Shown: positions 1-11,654, counted from the stretch's first letter. The stretch is 64,000 nt of DNA from Rhizobium sp. L43 (GCF_002531725.1 NZ_NWSQ01000005.1:124001-188000), one strand, 5' to 3'. The notes: generated from the sequence alone by a model not told the origin. Numbers and translations are program-made.

Positions 1-914
1 GCGCCGGCGACGATTTCCGATGCGGAAGCCGAACCGCCGTTGATCAGCACGATAACCGGTTTGCCATCCGTCAGGTCGCCCGGGCCGGCATTGAAGCGGC
101 GGGTTTCATCGGGATTGCGGCCGCGGGTCGACACCACTTCGCCGCGCTGCAGCAGGGCATCGGAGACGTTGATCGCCTGATCGAGCAGACCACCCGGATT
201 GAGGCGCAGGTCGAGGACATAACCCTTCAGCTTGTCGGCCGGAACGGTGTCCTTGATCTTCTTGATCGCCTTTTCCATGTCGGGATAGGTTTTCTCGGTG
301 AAGGAGATGATGCGGAGATAACCGACATCGTCCTCGACACGCGATTTGACGGCCTGGACGGCGACGACGTCACGGACGATCGTCAGCTCGATCGGCTTGT
401 CGGCACCCTTGCGGATCAGCGTCAGCTTGATCGGCGTGTTGACGGCGCCGCGCATCTTCTCGACCGCGTCTTCCAGCTTCAGGCCGCGCACCGACTGACC
501 GTCGATCTCGGAAATGTAATCACCTGCGAGAACACCTGCCTTGGCGGCGGGCGTGTCATCGATCGGGGTGATAACCTTGACGAGTTCGTCTTCCATCGTG
601 ACTTCGATGCCGAGGCCGCCGAACTCACCCTTGGTCTGGGTGCGCATATCCTCGGCGTCCTTCGCATTCATGTAGCTCGAATGCGGATCGAGCGACGAGA
701 GCATGCCGTTGATGGCGTTCTCGATCAGCTTGTCTTCGGCCGGCGGCGTGACATATTGCGCGCGCACACGCTCGAAGACATCACCGAAAACCGAAAGCTC
801 CTTATAGGTCGAGGATCCGGCCGCTTCTGCCGGCACACCCGCCGAGTAAATGACGCTCATGGCGGTCGCACCCATCAATGCGCCGACCAGAACAAGAGAA
901 GCCCTACGAATCAT
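1..914 (-). CDS. ctpA: Carboxy-terminal processing protease CtpA (S41 family), 3' end outside window
   Basis: This is a periplasmic serine protease that trims or degrades proteins from their C-termini. The N-terminus has a hydrophobic export segment. A PDZ domain follows (motif GGLGIEV, then DTPAAKAG), and then the S41 catalytic core. The stretch NGGSASASE, which holds the nucleophilic serine, lies at the very edge of the window, so the general-base lysine region is missing. I chose the ATG at 912-914. It overlaps the end of the upstream envC-like gene by 11 bases, so the two are probably co-transcribed. The pairing of a murein hydrolase activator with a periplasmic protease suggests a role in cell-wall remodelling. 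Only the left window edge cuts the gene. Confidence 0.93.
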   Translation of the reverse strand, partial: MIRRASLVLVGALMGATAMSVIYSAGVPAEAAGSSTYKELSVFGDVFERVRAQYVTPPAEDKLIENAINGMLSSLDPHSSYMNAKDAEDMRTQTKGEFGGLGIEVTMEDELVKVITPIDDTPAAKAGVLAGDYISEIDGQSVRGLKLEDAVEKMRGAVNTPIKLTLIRKGADKPIELTIVRDVVAVQAVKSRVEDDVGYLRIISFTEKTYPDMEKAIKKIKDTVPADKLKGYVLDLRLNPGGLLDQAINVSDALLQRGEVVSTRGRNPDETRRFNAGPGDLTDGKPVIVLINGGSASASEIVAG

Positions 915-2334
915 TGCGTGCCTTTCCAGTGTCTTTGGCGGTCCACCATGGTCGGGAATCGACCGGTTTACCGTCCTTTCGAAATTCAATGTAAAGCGTT
1001 GGCCGGTCCGTTTCCAGCGCCAATGCAGTTGCGCTTGCCACTCTTTTCGCGCCCATCACGGCGAGCGGCTCGCCGGAGAAAACGAATTTTCCCTGGCGGG
1101 TATTGATCGTATCCATTCCCGAGAGAACCAGGTGGTATCCGTCGCCGGTGTCGAGGATGATCATCTGGCCGTAACTGCGGAAAGCGCCGGCGAAAACCAC
1201 CAGGCCATCGGCAGGCGCCGTCACCACCGTCTCCGGATTGGTGGCGACCGTCATGCCCATGGCCTCGTGCCCGGTGCCGTCGGCATCGCCGAACTGGCGC
1301 AGGATATCGCCCGCAACGGGCACCTCCAATTTCGCCTTCAATTCTCCGAAGGGATATGCGGGCGCAATGCGGTTTTTATCGGGCACGCCGCTGTCGGCCA
1401 ACGCCTTGGCCTGGGCGCGCTGCTCGTCCGTCATCAGCTTGCGGTTTTCCTCCGCCTGGCGGGCGGCGGCGGCGGCGTCCCGCACCGAAGCGATCTCGGA
1501 TTCCATCGAGGCGACGAGGCCTTCGAGGCTGGTCGCCTTGCCGGCCAGCTCCTCGGAGCGCTTTTTCTCGGCTGCGAGTTCAGCGGCATTGCTGCGGCTG
1601 AGCTTGTCGTTTTCGGCCAGCAGCAGGTCCATGCGCCGCTCTTCCTCGATACCGTCGGTCATCGTCGCGGTCAGGCCGGCCTTCTCGGCAGCACTTGCGG
1701 TCTGCAATGCGGCGAGGCTTGCCAGATCGGCGGCAAGCTTGTCGGTCTCCTTGCGGATGCCGGGCACGACGGCGCCGAGCAGGATGGCGCTGCGCACCGA
1801 GGCAAGCGCGTCATCAGGGGTGACGAGCAAAGCGGGCGGCGGGTTGCGGCCCATGCGCTGGAGTGCTGCCAGCACCTCGGCCAGAAGGCCGCGGCGTTCG
1901 TGCAGCGAGCGGCGGATGCCATCCTGCTTGACGCCGAGATCGGCAAGCTTCTTCTCGCTTTCGAGGATCTGCTTGTCCAGCGTTTTGCGGCGAGCAGCCG
2001 ACTCGATCAGCGCTTGGCGAATGCTTTGCGTGCTCTTGTCCAGATCGGCGATGCTCTGTTGAAGCGCGCTCACCTTGTCGGTGGAGAGACTGATGGTTTT
2101 CGACAGGGTTTCGAGTTCGGCGCGGGTCTGGTCGCGTTTAGCGGCCAGTTCGGCGGCCGGATCGGCTGGCGCCGGCCCGGCTGCCGGCTGCGGAGCAGAT
2201 TGGGCTGCCTCAGGTGCGGTATCCTGTGCTCGAACGCTGAAGGGATTTGCCGACACGGCAATCACCACCACACCGACACTGGCGACGATAGCCGGCAGGA
2301 TCATGCGGTGTCGCCTGGTTGCTGTTGTCGTCAT
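904..2334 (-). CDS. EnvC/NlpD-like murein hydrolase activator (M23 fold)
   Basis: The product of about 476 residues has an N-terminal membrane or signal segment (after MTTTATRRHR), a long coiled coil of roughly residues 60-290 rich in Glu, Lys, Ala and Gln, and a C-terminal LytM/M23-like domain (VTAPADGLVVFAG, then YGQMIILDTGDGYHLVLSGM). The usual HxH zinc ligands of active M23 peptidases appear replaced (YHLVL), as in EnvC-type activators that switch on amidases rather than cut murein themselves. The frame is open upstream to 2562. I chose the ATG at 2332-2334 because it directly precedes a good signal sequence. The gene overlaps ctpA by 11 bases. Confidence 0.85.
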   Translation of the reverse strand: MTTTATRRHRMILPAIVASVGVVVIAVSANPFSVRAQDTAPEAAQSAPQPAAGPAPADPAAELAAKRDQTRAELETLSKTISLSTDKVSALQQSIADLDKSTQSIRQALIESAARRKTLDKQILESEKKLADLGVKQDGIRRSLHERRGLLAEVLAALQRMGRNPPPALLVTPDDALASVRSAILLGAVVPGIRKETDKLAADLASLAALQTASAAEKAGLTATMTDGIEEERRMDLLLAENDKLSRSNAAELAAEKKRSEELAGKATSLEGLVASMESEIASVRDAAAAARQAEENRKLMTDEQRAQAKALADSGVPDKNRIAPAYPFGELKAKLEVPVAGDILRQFGDADGTGHEAMGMTVATNPETVVTAPADGLVVFAGAFRSYGQMIILDTGDGYHLVLSGMDTINTRQGKFVFSGEPLAVMGAKRVASATALALETDRPTLYIEFRKDGKPVDSRPWWTAKDTGKARNDS

Positions 2335-2453
2335 GCGTGTTCGGGCACTTTCTGAAATCGCGCGGAGCCTAAGCTGATTTGGCACGCTTTGCCAGAACGT
2401 TCGACCGAGAACGGCCGGCCGAGCAAACACGGCTGCGTGACATTGCGACGCAT

Positions 2454-2936
2454 TCAGACGCGGTGATAGGGGTGGCCGGACAGGATGGTGACGGCGCGAT
2501 ACAGCTGTTCGGCGATCAGCGTGCGCACGAGCTGATGCGGCCAGGTCATCTTGCCCAGGCACAGCGTGGCGTCGGCGCGGTCATAGAGTGAGGGATCGAG
2601 GCCGTCGGCGCCGCCGATGGCGATGGTCAGCTCGCGTTTGCCCTGGTCACGATAGGAGCCGAGCAGGCTTGCGAAAGCTTCGCTGTCCAGCGCCTTGCCG
2701 CGTTCGTCGAGAAGAATGAGGATGCTGCCATCGGCAAGCGATTTTAACAGCAGTACTGCTTCCTCGCGTTTGCGGGTTTCCGCATTGGAGGCACGGCTTT
2801 CGGCAACTTCGGCGATACGGGTAAATTCAAGGCCGACGGCAGGGCCGGCCTTGGCGACACGGTCGAAATAACGGGCCGCAAGATCTTTTTCGGGGCCGGA
2901 CTTCAGCCGTCCCACCGCAAAAAGACCAACTCGCAT
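2454..2936 (-). CDS. rlmH: 23S rRNA (pseudouridine-1915-N3)-methyltransferase RlmH
   Basis: This 160-residue SPOUT-family methyltransferase has the normal length for the family. It methylates pseudouridine 1915 in helix 69 of 23S rRNA on assembled 70S ribosomes. Visible hallmarks are LLDERGKALDSEAFA, the glycine-rich IAIGGADGL knot segment, and the C-terminal LGKMTWPHQLVR...EQLYRA...HPYHRV, which forms the SAM and substrate site. It follows rsfS on the same strand, the usual alphaproteobacterial arrangement, and both products act on ribosomes. Confidence 0.96.
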   Translation of the reverse strand: MRVGLFAVGRLKSGPEKDLAARYFDRVAKAGPAVGLEFTRIAEVAESRASNAETRKREEAVLLLKSLADGSILILLDERGKALDSEAFASLLGSYRDQGKRELTIAIGGADGLDPSLYDRADATLCLGKMTWPHQLVRTLIAEQLYRAVTILSGHPYHRV

Positions 2937-3053
2937 TCTTCCGCTCCCCGCTGAGGCGGCACATCGGGCGCATAAGGCGCCACCGGCCGGCTTCTAAACT
3001 TGTCCGGCCAGCCAATGCCACATCTCAGGCGCCGGACAAATGCCGGCCGCCTG

Positions 3054-3497
3054 TCAGTGCCGTGTTTCTTCATCCATATCCGGAGCCGCCCACATCTTTT
3101 CGATGTTGTAGAACTCGCGGATTTCGGGGCGGAACACGTGCACGATAATGTCACCGGTGTCGATCAGGACCCAATCGCCGCCTTCCTGGCCTTCGACGCG
3201 GGCCGTGCCGAGGCCGTCATCCTTAAGGTCGGTGAGCAGATGATCCGAGATCGCCATGACATGCCTGTTCGAGCGGCCGGAGACGACGATCATGTAGTCT
3301 CCCAGCGCCGATTTTCCGGCAATGTCGATGGTGACGATATCTTCAGCTTTGGAGTCCTCGAGGCTGGCGAGGACGGTTTCTAGGGCGCGGGCAGCGGCAT
3401 CGGCGCCACGTTCCGCACTCTTCGGGATAACGGCGAGCGTTTTTCCCTTGGCGTGTACTGTTGTCAGTTTTTTCCCTTTCCTGGAATGACAAACCAT
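3054..3497 (-). CDS. rsfS: Ribosomal silencing factor RsfS
   Basis: RsfS binds uL14 and blocks subunit joining when nutrients are scarce. The conserved core is clear: LEDSKAEDIVTIDIAGKSALGDYMIV, then SGRSNRHV, GDWVLIDTGDIIVHVF and REFYNIEKMW. The start is uncertain. The only nearby ATG with a sensible length (3495-3497) has no visible Shine-Dalgarno sequence. A CTG at 3465-3467 sits right behind an AGGAAAGGG stretch and would give a product starting at the conserved TTVHAKG. The frame is also open upstream to 3548. The gene lies just upstream of rlmH, with a gap of about 117 bases. Confidence 0.9.
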   Translation of the reverse strand: MVCHSRKGKKLTTVHAKGKTLAVIPKSAERGADAAARALETVLASLEDSKAEDIVTIDIAGKSALGDYMIVVSGRSNRHVMAISDHLLTDLKDDGLGTARVEGQEGGDWVLIDTGDIIVHVFRPEIREFYNIEKMWAAPDMDEETRH

Positions 3498-3707
3498 GCA
3501 CAACACGAGATCCGATCGAGACCGGATCATGGTTAAGATAGGCATCAAACCATTAATGTTTCAAGACGTGCTAAGATACAGAACGGCTGAAAATCCGATC
3601 CGACGTCCAAATTGAAGAATATTGCCACTCGGGCTGCTTATTGCGGGCGGTGTACAGTTTCCGTGCCGCAGCGTAAAGTGCGGCAAATTCCACGATCTCC
3701 GGATTCA

Positions 3708-4064
3708 ATGACCGACTCAGCCGCAAAAACCCTCGTGCCTGTCCTACGAATCAGTTTCCCGGACGAGGATCGGCTTGGCCATGGCAAGATGGAACTGCTG
3801 GAGCATATCCGCCAGACCGGATCGATCTCGGCGGCGGGGCGGGCAATGGACATGTCCTATCGGCGGGCATGGCTGCTGGTCAGCGAGATGAACCGGATGT
3901 TCTCTGAACAGGTAGTGGAATCGCAGCGGGGCGGGCAGAAGGGCGGCGGCGCGGCGCTGACGCCGTTCGGCGAGGAATTGCTCGCGCGTTTCCGCCGGAT
4001 GGAAAGCACGATGCGCACGAGCCTTGCCGAAGACCTCGCCTGGCTCGAAGGCAAGCGCGGCTGA
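3708..4064 (+). CDS. modE: ModE-type molybdenum-dependent repressor, DNA-binding domain only
   Basis: This 118-residue protein is the N-terminal winged-helix half of ModE: LLEHIRQTGSISAAGRAMDMSYRRAW is the helix-turn-helix, and KGGGAALTPFG is the wing. The C-terminal molybdate-binding Mop domains of the E. coli protein are absent, as in many alphaproteobacterial versions. It is convergent with modC, and the two stop codons abut at 4064/4065. I chose the ATG at 3708. The frame is open further upstream to 3612, but the extra residues do not look like ModE. It probably represses modABC through the palindrome at 6926-6949, which is inference. Confidence 0.88.
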   Translation: MTDSAAKTLVPVLRISFPDEDRLGHGKMELLEHIRQTGSISAAGRAMDMSYRRAWLLVSEMNRMFSEQVVESQRGGQKGGGAALTPFGEELLARFRRMESTMRTSLAEDLAWLEGKRG

Positions 4065-5132
4065 TCAGGCCTCCAGGGCAACTGTCTTGATGACGGCGAA
4101 GACCGCCCTTCCCGGTCGAAGATCCAGACGCTCGCAGGACAGTGTGGTGATCCGGGAAAGAATGATATCGCCGCCGCAATCGAGCCGAATTTCCACCGTT
4201 CCGTCCTCGGCCGACGACATCCCTTCTATCCTTGCTTCCAAAATATTCAGCGCGCTGAGCCCCTCGGGTCTTGCGGTCGCCAGCATGACATCGCGCGAGG
4301 GAATGCGGATGCGGACCGATTTGCCGGGCGCAAGGGCCGCGCCCGGAATATGGAGCCGACAGGATTTCAGCGCGACCGTTGACAGGCGGTGACGCGCATC
4401 GAAGCTTTCCACCGTGCCCTCCAGCAGCGCGCCCGCCTCGCGCCGGTCGGATGCCGCAGAGGGGCGGCTCAATATGTCGACGGCGAGGCCGGTCGCTTCC
4501 ACCTTGCCGTCGCGCATGACGACCACCTGGTTTGCCAGCCGCGCCACCTCGGCGATCGAGTGGCTGACATAGACGATCGGAATGTCGGTTTCGTCGCGCA
4601 ATCGCTGGAGATAAGGCAAGATCTCAGCCTTGCGCGCCTCGTCGAGGGCGGCGAGCGGCTCGTCCATCAACAGCAGGCGGGGCGAGGAGAGAAGTGCGCG
4701 GCCGATGGCGACGCGCTGCTTCTCGCCGCCGGAAAGCTTCGCTGGGCTGCGCTCCAGCAGCGTCTCGATGCCGAGCAGGTCGACGATGTGATCGAAGCTC
4801 TCGCCGTGTGCCGGTCTCGCCGCGAACCAGCGGCCATAGGAGAGATTGGCGCGAATGCTGAGATGCGGGAAAAGCCGGGCTTCTTGAAAGACATAACCGA
4901 AGCGGCGGCGATGTTTTGGGACGAAGATACCGGTTGCGGTTTCGGTCAGGGGCTCGCCGTCGAGGACGACGCGGCCTTCGTCCGGGCGGGCGAGGCCGGC
5001 GATGATGCGGATCATCGAGGTCTTGCCGGAGCCGGAGCGGCCGAACAGCGCGGTGACGCCACGCTCGGAGGTGAAGGCGGCATCGAGCGAAAAGGCGCCG
5101 AGCCTCTGTTTTGCCTCGACGATCAGCGTCAT
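4065..5132 (-). CDS. modC: Molybdate ABC transporter ATP-binding protein ModC
   Basis: The 355-residue ATPase powers molybdate uptake. Walker A (GRSGSGKTS, near residue 30), the Q-loop, the signature LSGGEKQR and Walker B ([12 protein letters not shown]) are all intact. About 120 C-terminal residues form the TOBE/Mop-type domain ([12 protein letters not shown]...[13 protein letters not shown]...). Its start overlaps the modB stop by 4 bases (ATGA), so the two genes are translationally coupled. Confidence 0.95.
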   Translation of the reverse strand: MTLIVEAKQRLGAFSLDAAFTSERGVTALFGRSGSGKTSMIRIIAGLARPDEGRVVLDGEPLTETATGIFVPKHRRRFGYVFQEARLFPHLSIRANLSYGRWFAARPAHGESFDHIVDLLGIETLLERSPAKLSGGEKQRVAIGRALLSSPRLLLMDEPLAALDEARKAEILPYLQRLRDETDIPIVYVSHSIAEVARLANQVVVMRDGKVEATGLAVDILSRPSAASDRREAGALLEGTVESFDARHRLSTVALKSCRLHIPGAALAPGKSVRIRIPSRDVMLATARPEGLSALNILEARIEGMSSAEDGTVEIRLDCGGDIILSRITTLSCERLDLRPGRAVFAVIKTVALEA

Positions 5133-5830
5133 TCCGGATCGATCCTCCGGCCGGCGAGACGGGCGAGGAATTCGGAGGCGAGCAGGGCGACCATGGAAAT
5201 GACGACGGCGACGAGCGTCAGGCGGAGCGCGCCGGCATCGCCGCCCGGCACCTGGGTGAAGGTGTAGATTGCTGCCGACAGCGTCTGGGTTTCTCCCGGG
5301 ATATTGGAGACGAAGGTGATCGTCGCACCGAATTCACCCATCGCCTTGGCGAAGGAAAGGATCATACCGGTGATGATGCCGGGCAAGATCAGCGGCAGGG
5401 TGATCGTCAAAAAGACCCAGGCCGGACCGGCGCCGAGTGTTCCGGCCGCCTCCTCCAGCTTGCGGTCGACCGCCTCGATCGACAGGCGGATGCTGCGCAC
5501 CATCAGCGGAAAGGCCATGACGGCACAGGCCAGAGCCGCACCGGTCCAGCGGAAGGAGAGAACGATGCCGAAATACTGGTCGAGCAGGCTGCCGATCGGA
5601 CCGCGGCGGCCGAACAGGATGAGGAGAAGGAAACCGGTGACGACCGGCGGCAGGATCAGCGGCAGATGAACGATGCCGTTCAGCACCGATTTGCCCCAGA
5701 AGCGGCCGCGGGCAAGCAGCAGGGCGACGAGAATGCCGAAGGGCAGGCTCGCCAGCATGGCGACGATCGAGACGCGCAGGCTGAGCAGGATCGCCGTCCA
5801 TTCCTCGTTGCTCAGGCCCAATATATTCAA
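5129..5830 (-). CDS. modB: Molybdate ABC transporter permease ModB
   Basis: The 233-residue inner-membrane permease has about five hydrophobic segments and the EAA coupling loop ([21 protein letters not shown], near residue 150). The conserved AMGEFGATI segment of molybdate and sulfate permeases follows it. It sits between modA and modC on the same strand. The 242-base gap to modA contains a palindromic repeat (5882-5997), so modA mRNA may be more abundant than modBC mRNA. Confidence 0.95.
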   Translation of the reverse strand: MNILGLSNEEWTAILLSLRVSIVAMLASLPFGILVALLLARGRFWGKSVLNGIVHLPLILPPVVTGFLLLILFGRRGPIGSLLDQYFGIVLSFRWTGAALACAVMAFPLMVRSIRLSIEAVDRKLEEAAGTLGAGPAWVFLTITLPLILPGIITGMILSFAKAMGEFGATITFVSNIPGETQTLSAAIYTFTQVPGGDAGALRLTLVAVVISMVALLASEFLARLAGRRIDPE

Positions 5831-5881
5831 ATGCGGTGGTCTCCCAGAAATCTAAGGCTCGCCGAAACGTGCCTCGGTTTG

Positions 5882-5997
5882 ATGACAAGCCTCGCTCTTC
5901 ACTCGGCGTCATCCTCGGCCTTGTGCCGAGGATCTGCTGCACCGGCTGCAGATGCTCGGGACAAGCCCGAGCATGACGAAGGAGAAGTTGGCCGACT
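5882..5997. repeat. RIME1-like intergenic palindromic element, copy A
   Basis: This segment of about 115 bases lies between modA and modB. It holds two strong palindromes, CCTCGG...CCGAGG and GCTCGGG...CCCGAGC, joined by a short pyrimidine/purine linker. The same sequence recurs at 35771-35885 in the opposite orientation with only scattered differences. Size, structure and intergenic location fit the Rhizobium-specific intergenic mosaic element family (RIME1). It would form stable hairpins in the modA-modB transcript. Confidence 0.85.
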
Positions 5998-6072
5998 ATG
6001 GAGGAGTCTGCGCTCACGAGGCGAGTCTCCACGCTAAGCTGCGACAATCGTTTCTGCAATCACCTCAGCTTA

Positions 6073-6864
6073 TCACTTCAGAATCGTGAAGCCCTGCGCG
6101 GTGAAGAAGGCAGCGGCCTTGTCGGATTTCAGGAAGTCGAGATAGGCGGCAGCATCCGGGTTCTTGCTCGAAGCCAGGATGGCGATCGGATAGATGATCG
6201 GCGGGTGGGAATCGGCCGGGAAGGTGCCGACGACGGCGACACCCTTATCGGCCGCGGCATCCGTCTGGTAGACGATGCCATAAGGCGCTTCACCGCGGGA
6301 GACGAGGGCCAGGGCGGCACGCACGCTCTCGGCGCCGGCGACCTTGCTTTCCACCGATTTCCAGACGCCGAGTTTTTCCAGCGCGGCCATGCCGTATTTG
6401 CCGGCCGGAACCGATTTCGGTTCACCCATGGCAAGCCTTCCGTCACCGAGCAAACCGGCGAGATCGAAATCCTGCTTGATCTCGACGGGCTTGGCCTTGT
6501 CCTTTTCGGCAACGAGCACGATCCGGTTTCCAAGCAGGTCCGAACGGGTGTCGGCCTTGATCAGGTTCTTCTTGGCGACGTAATCCATCCAGTCGCGGTC
6601 GGCCGAGATGAAGATATCGGCGGGCGCCGCATTTTCGATCTGCTTGGCCAGCGCCCCACTCGCCGCGTAGGAGGTGACGGCGTCCTTGCCGCTTTCTTTG
6701 GTCCAGGCGGCGTTGGCGGCATCGAGCGCATCCTTGAGGCTCGCCGCCGCAAAGACGGTGAGCTTTTCGGCCGCAGTGGCCGGCGCCGGAAGCGCTGCTG
6801 TGCCAAGCCAGAGGGCCGCGATCGCGGCAGTTGCCAGTTTCATCCATTGGCGGCGGTTTTGCAT
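6073..6864 (-). CDS. modA: Molybdate-binding periplasmic protein ModA
   Basis: This 263-residue solute-binding protein captures molybdate in the periplasm. It has a cleavable signal peptide ending near ALPAPATAAE. The ligand motifs are TVFAAASLKDAL near the mature N-terminus and the downstream ASGALAKQI, DIFISAD and GIVYQTDA segments typical of ModA. I prefer the ATG at 6864, which is preceded by GGGGAG at proper spacing. A GTG two codons upstream is the alternative. It is the first gene of modABC. Confidence 0.95.
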   Translation of the reverse strand: MQNRRQWMKLATAAIAALWLGTAALPAPATAAEKLTVFAAASLKDALDAANAAWTKESGKDAVTSYAASGALAKQIENAAPADIFISADRDWMDYVAKKNLIKADTRSDLLGNRIVLVAEKDKAKPVEIKQDFDLAGLLGDGRLAMGEPKSVPAGKYGMAALEKLGVWKSVESKVAGAESVRAALALVSRGEAPYGIVYQTDAAADKGVAVVGTFPADSHPPIIYPIAILASSKNPDAAAYLDFLKSDKAAAFFTAQGFTILK

Positions 6865-6925
6865 GTTCACTCCCCAGGGGTTCGAAATATTGCGACGAAT
6901 ATAACGAGCGGTGCGGCTTTGCTAG

Positions 6926-6949
6926 GGATATATCCATGAAAATATAACC
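6926..6949. promoter_or_regulatory. Candidate ModE operator upstream of modA
   Basis: Read on the minus strand, GGTTATATT is followed after a short spacer by ATATATCC, an imperfect inverted repeat close to the known ModE box (TATATAACG-type half sites). It lies about 60-85 bases upstream of the modA start. A further half site (AATATAACG) is at 6899-6907, nearer the gene. A modE gene is in the same cluster, which supports the assignment. Confidence 0.6.
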
Positions 6950-7211
6950 CTATCGCGGATCCGCTGTCGCAGCGGCGCAATGTTCACGCATTCGGCAAGT
7001 GCATGGCTCCCGCCGAAATCGAGATCGGCGGGGCGAAAATACTCGGAGTCCGTTTGCAAATCTCAAGGACTCCCGGCAGTAGGGAAATACTTCTTTTAAT
7101 TTTTGCTAATAAAAGCGGCACCGGTTGAGCGAAGTCTGCGTAGAGATTTGCATCCCGTGCATTGCTGCAATGCACCAATCGATATTCACCTTCTGGCGGA
7201 ATATGATACAA

Positions 7212-7340
7212 CAGACTCATCGAAACGGCTTCTCCTCCTCCCATAGCCGTTCGGTAGGATCGACAACACTCCTCCTCCCAGTTGTCGATCGAGTTTATAA
7301 GCCCGACGGATCTCCTCCCCCGTCGGGCTTTCTCGTTTCT
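7212..7340 (+). ncRNA. Alpha-r14 (NfeR1-like) small RNA with three anti-Shine-Dalgarno hairpins
   Basis: Three successive hairpins are visible. The arms are 7224-7230/7245-7251 (AACGGCT), 7258-7267/7281-7290 (GATCGACAAC) and 7301-7309/7320-7328 (GCCCGACGG). Each loop carries CTCCTCC, the complement of a Shine-Dalgarno sequence. The third hairpin is followed by a T-rich tract and acts as the terminator. TATGAT at 7202-7207 could be the -10 box, giving an RNA of about 125 nt. This matches the alpha-r14 family of rhizobial trans-acting sRNAs (S. meliloti NfeR1 type), whose members have three hairpins with such loops. The 5' end is inferred. The region holds no convincing protein gene. Confidence 0.8.
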
Positions 7341-7361
7341 GGGATTTCCCTAAAAATCGGC

Positions 7362-7976
7362 CTATTCGGAGCTGCCCGGTTCGGAGCTGCCAGGCGCCGA
7401 GCCGTTGCGGATTGCCGTCGAGCTCAGGCCGGAGCGCGGTCCGTGGATGAAGGTCCAGGCCGGCGCGGGTTTCTTCCAGAGAACACGCGCGTCATCCTCG
7501 TCAACACGGGCGAAATCGAAGGTTCTCGTCATCTTCGAGGAGAGGAAGGAGAGCGTCGCGCCCGGCCGGTCGATCACGGCGATCGGGAAGGTGCGGGCAA
7601 TTTCCTGCCATTTCTGCCATTTGTGAAAGGTCTGCAGGCTGTCGGCGCCCATGATCCAGATGAAATGCACATGCGGATTGCGGGCCTTGACGCGGGCAAG
7701 CGTGTTCGCGGTGTAGCTGACGCCGAGCGTTTGTTCGAAGGCGGTGACCTTGACGCGGGGATCGGGGGCAATGCGCTCGCTTTCGGCAATGCGCTCGGCA
7801 AGCGGAGCGAGTTGGTTGCGGCTCTTCAGCGGATTGCCGGGGGTGACCATCCACCAGAGCTGATCGAGGCCGAGCCGCTTGAGGGCGATCTCGGCAACGA
7901 GCGCGTGGCCCTGATGCGGCGGGTTGAACGAACCGCCGAACAGACCGACGACCATGCCGCGCTCGCTGTGCGGCAT
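7362..7976 (-). CDS. nadD: Nicotinate-nucleotide adenylyltransferase NadD
   Basis: NadD converts nicotinate mononucleotide to deamido-NAD in NAD synthesis. The nucleotidyltransferase signature GLFGGSFNPPHQGH lies at the N-terminus, WWMVTPGNPLK follows, and the C-terminal ISSTAIR-type motif appears as LSSTAIRNG. I chose the ATG at 7974-7976. Upstream in-frame GTG codons (encoding VIENVDRHYLR) make a start about 11 residues longer possible. It belongs to the obgE-proB-proA-nadD run. In many rhizobia rsfS follows directly; here the mod block and an sRNA intervene. The C-terminus ends in a short repeat, APGSSEPGSSE. Confidence 0.93.
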   Translation of the reverse strand: MPHSERGMVVGLFGGSFNPPHQGHALVAEIALKRLGLDQLWWMVTPGNPLKSRNQLAPLAERIAESERIAPDPRVKVTAFEQTLGVSYTANTLARVKARNPHVHFIWIMGADSLQTFHKWQKWQEIARTFPIAVIDRPGATLSFLSSKMTRTFDFARVDEDDARVLWKKPAPAWTFIHGPRSGLSSTAIRNGSAPGSSEPGSSE

Positions 7977-8049
7977 GCGGAGATAGTGGCGGTCCACATT
8001 CTCAATCACCACGTCAGGCCCAATCGCCACGTCAGGCTCGGTCGTCACG

Positions 8050-9325
8050 TCAGGGCCGCGTCTGTCCGGCGCCGTGCACCCGATATTTGAAAGAGGTGAG
8101 CTGCTCGACGCCGACGGGGCCGCGGGCATGCATCTTGCCGGTGGCAATGCCGATTTCCGCACCCATGCCGAACTCGCCGCCATCGGCAAACTGCGTCGAG
8201 GCATTGTGCAGCAGGATTGCCGAATCGACCTCGGTGAAGAACCGCGCAACGACGTCAGCGTCCTCGGCGATGACAGCCTCGGTGTGGTTCGAGGAATAGG
8301 TCTGGATATGGGCGATCGCGCCCGATATGCCGTCGACGACGGCAACCGAAATGATCGCATCGAGATATTCGGTCGACCAGTCTTCCTCGGTCGCCGGCTT
8401 CACGCCCGGCGCGACCTTCAGAACGGTTGCGGAGCCGCGGATCTCGCAGCCGGCCTCTGTGAGAATCTCGAGCAACGGCGTCAGATGCGTGCCGATCGCG
8501 GCGCCATCGACGAGCAGGGTTTCGGCCGCGCCGCAGATGCCGGTGCGGCGCATCTTGGCATTGACGACGATCTGTTTTGCCATCTCGATATCGGCGGAGG
8601 CATCGACATAGATGTGGCACAGGCCTTCGAGATGGGCAAAAACCGGCACGCGGGCCTCGCTCTGCACGCGGGCGACCAGGCTCTTGCCGCCGCGCGGCAC
8701 GATGACGTCGATCGCCCCGTCCAGGCCGCGCAGCATGGCGCCGACGGCGGCGCGGTCGGTGATCGGGACGAGCTGGATAGCATGCTCTGGAAGCCCTGCC
8801 GCTTTCAGGCCCTCGACCAGGCAGGCATGGATAGCCTGCGATGAACGGCGCGAATCCGAACCGCAGCGCAGAATGACGGCATTGCCCGCCTTGAGGCAAA
8901 GCGCGCCGGCATCGGCGGTGACGTTCGGCCGGCTTTCGAAGATGACGCCGATGACGCCGAGCGGCGTGCGGACGCGCTCGATCTTCAGGCCGTTCGGCCG
9001 GTCCCAGGCGGCAATGACTTCGCCGACCGGATCGGCCAGAGCGGCGATGGCGCGGATTCCCTCCGCTATTTCGGCGATGCGCTTGTCGTTCAGCGTCAGC
9101 CGGTCGACGAAGGAGGCGAGCATCTCGGTGCCTTCGATGTCCTTCAGGTCCTTGGCGTTTTCGGCAAGAATCTCAGCCTTGTTCGCCAGGATCGCATCGG
9201 CCATCGCAAGCAACGCGCTGTTCTTCGCCTCGGTAGACGCAAAGCTCAGCGGTCGTGCGGCAGCCCTCGCCTTGCGGCCGATGTCGTTCATCAGCACGTC
9301 AATGTCAGGGCCTGGCGCAACGGTA

Positions 9326-9333
<8 letters not shown>
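8050..9333 (-). CDS. proA: Glutamate-5-semialdehyde dehydrogenase (gamma-glutamyl phosphate reductase) ProA
   Basis: This is the second enzyme of proline synthesis and reduces gamma-glutamyl phosphate with NADPH. The length of 427 residues is normal. The aldehyde-dehydrogenase-type landmarks are [39 protein letters not shown] and the catalytic cysteine segment [13 protein letters not shown]. Its start overlaps the proB stop by 8 bases, so the first two proline genes are coupled. Confidence 0.97.

Positions 9334-11654
<2,321 letters not shown>

Noticed and set aside
2335..2562. N-terminal extension of the EnvC-like frame
   Set aside because: It is Arg/Ser-rich, lacks similarity, and would bury the signal peptide 76 residues inside the protein.
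6984..7244. Minus-strand frame of 86 codons in the modA-nadD gap
   Set aside because: It overlaps the structured sRNA and its promoter, and it has no family similarity.
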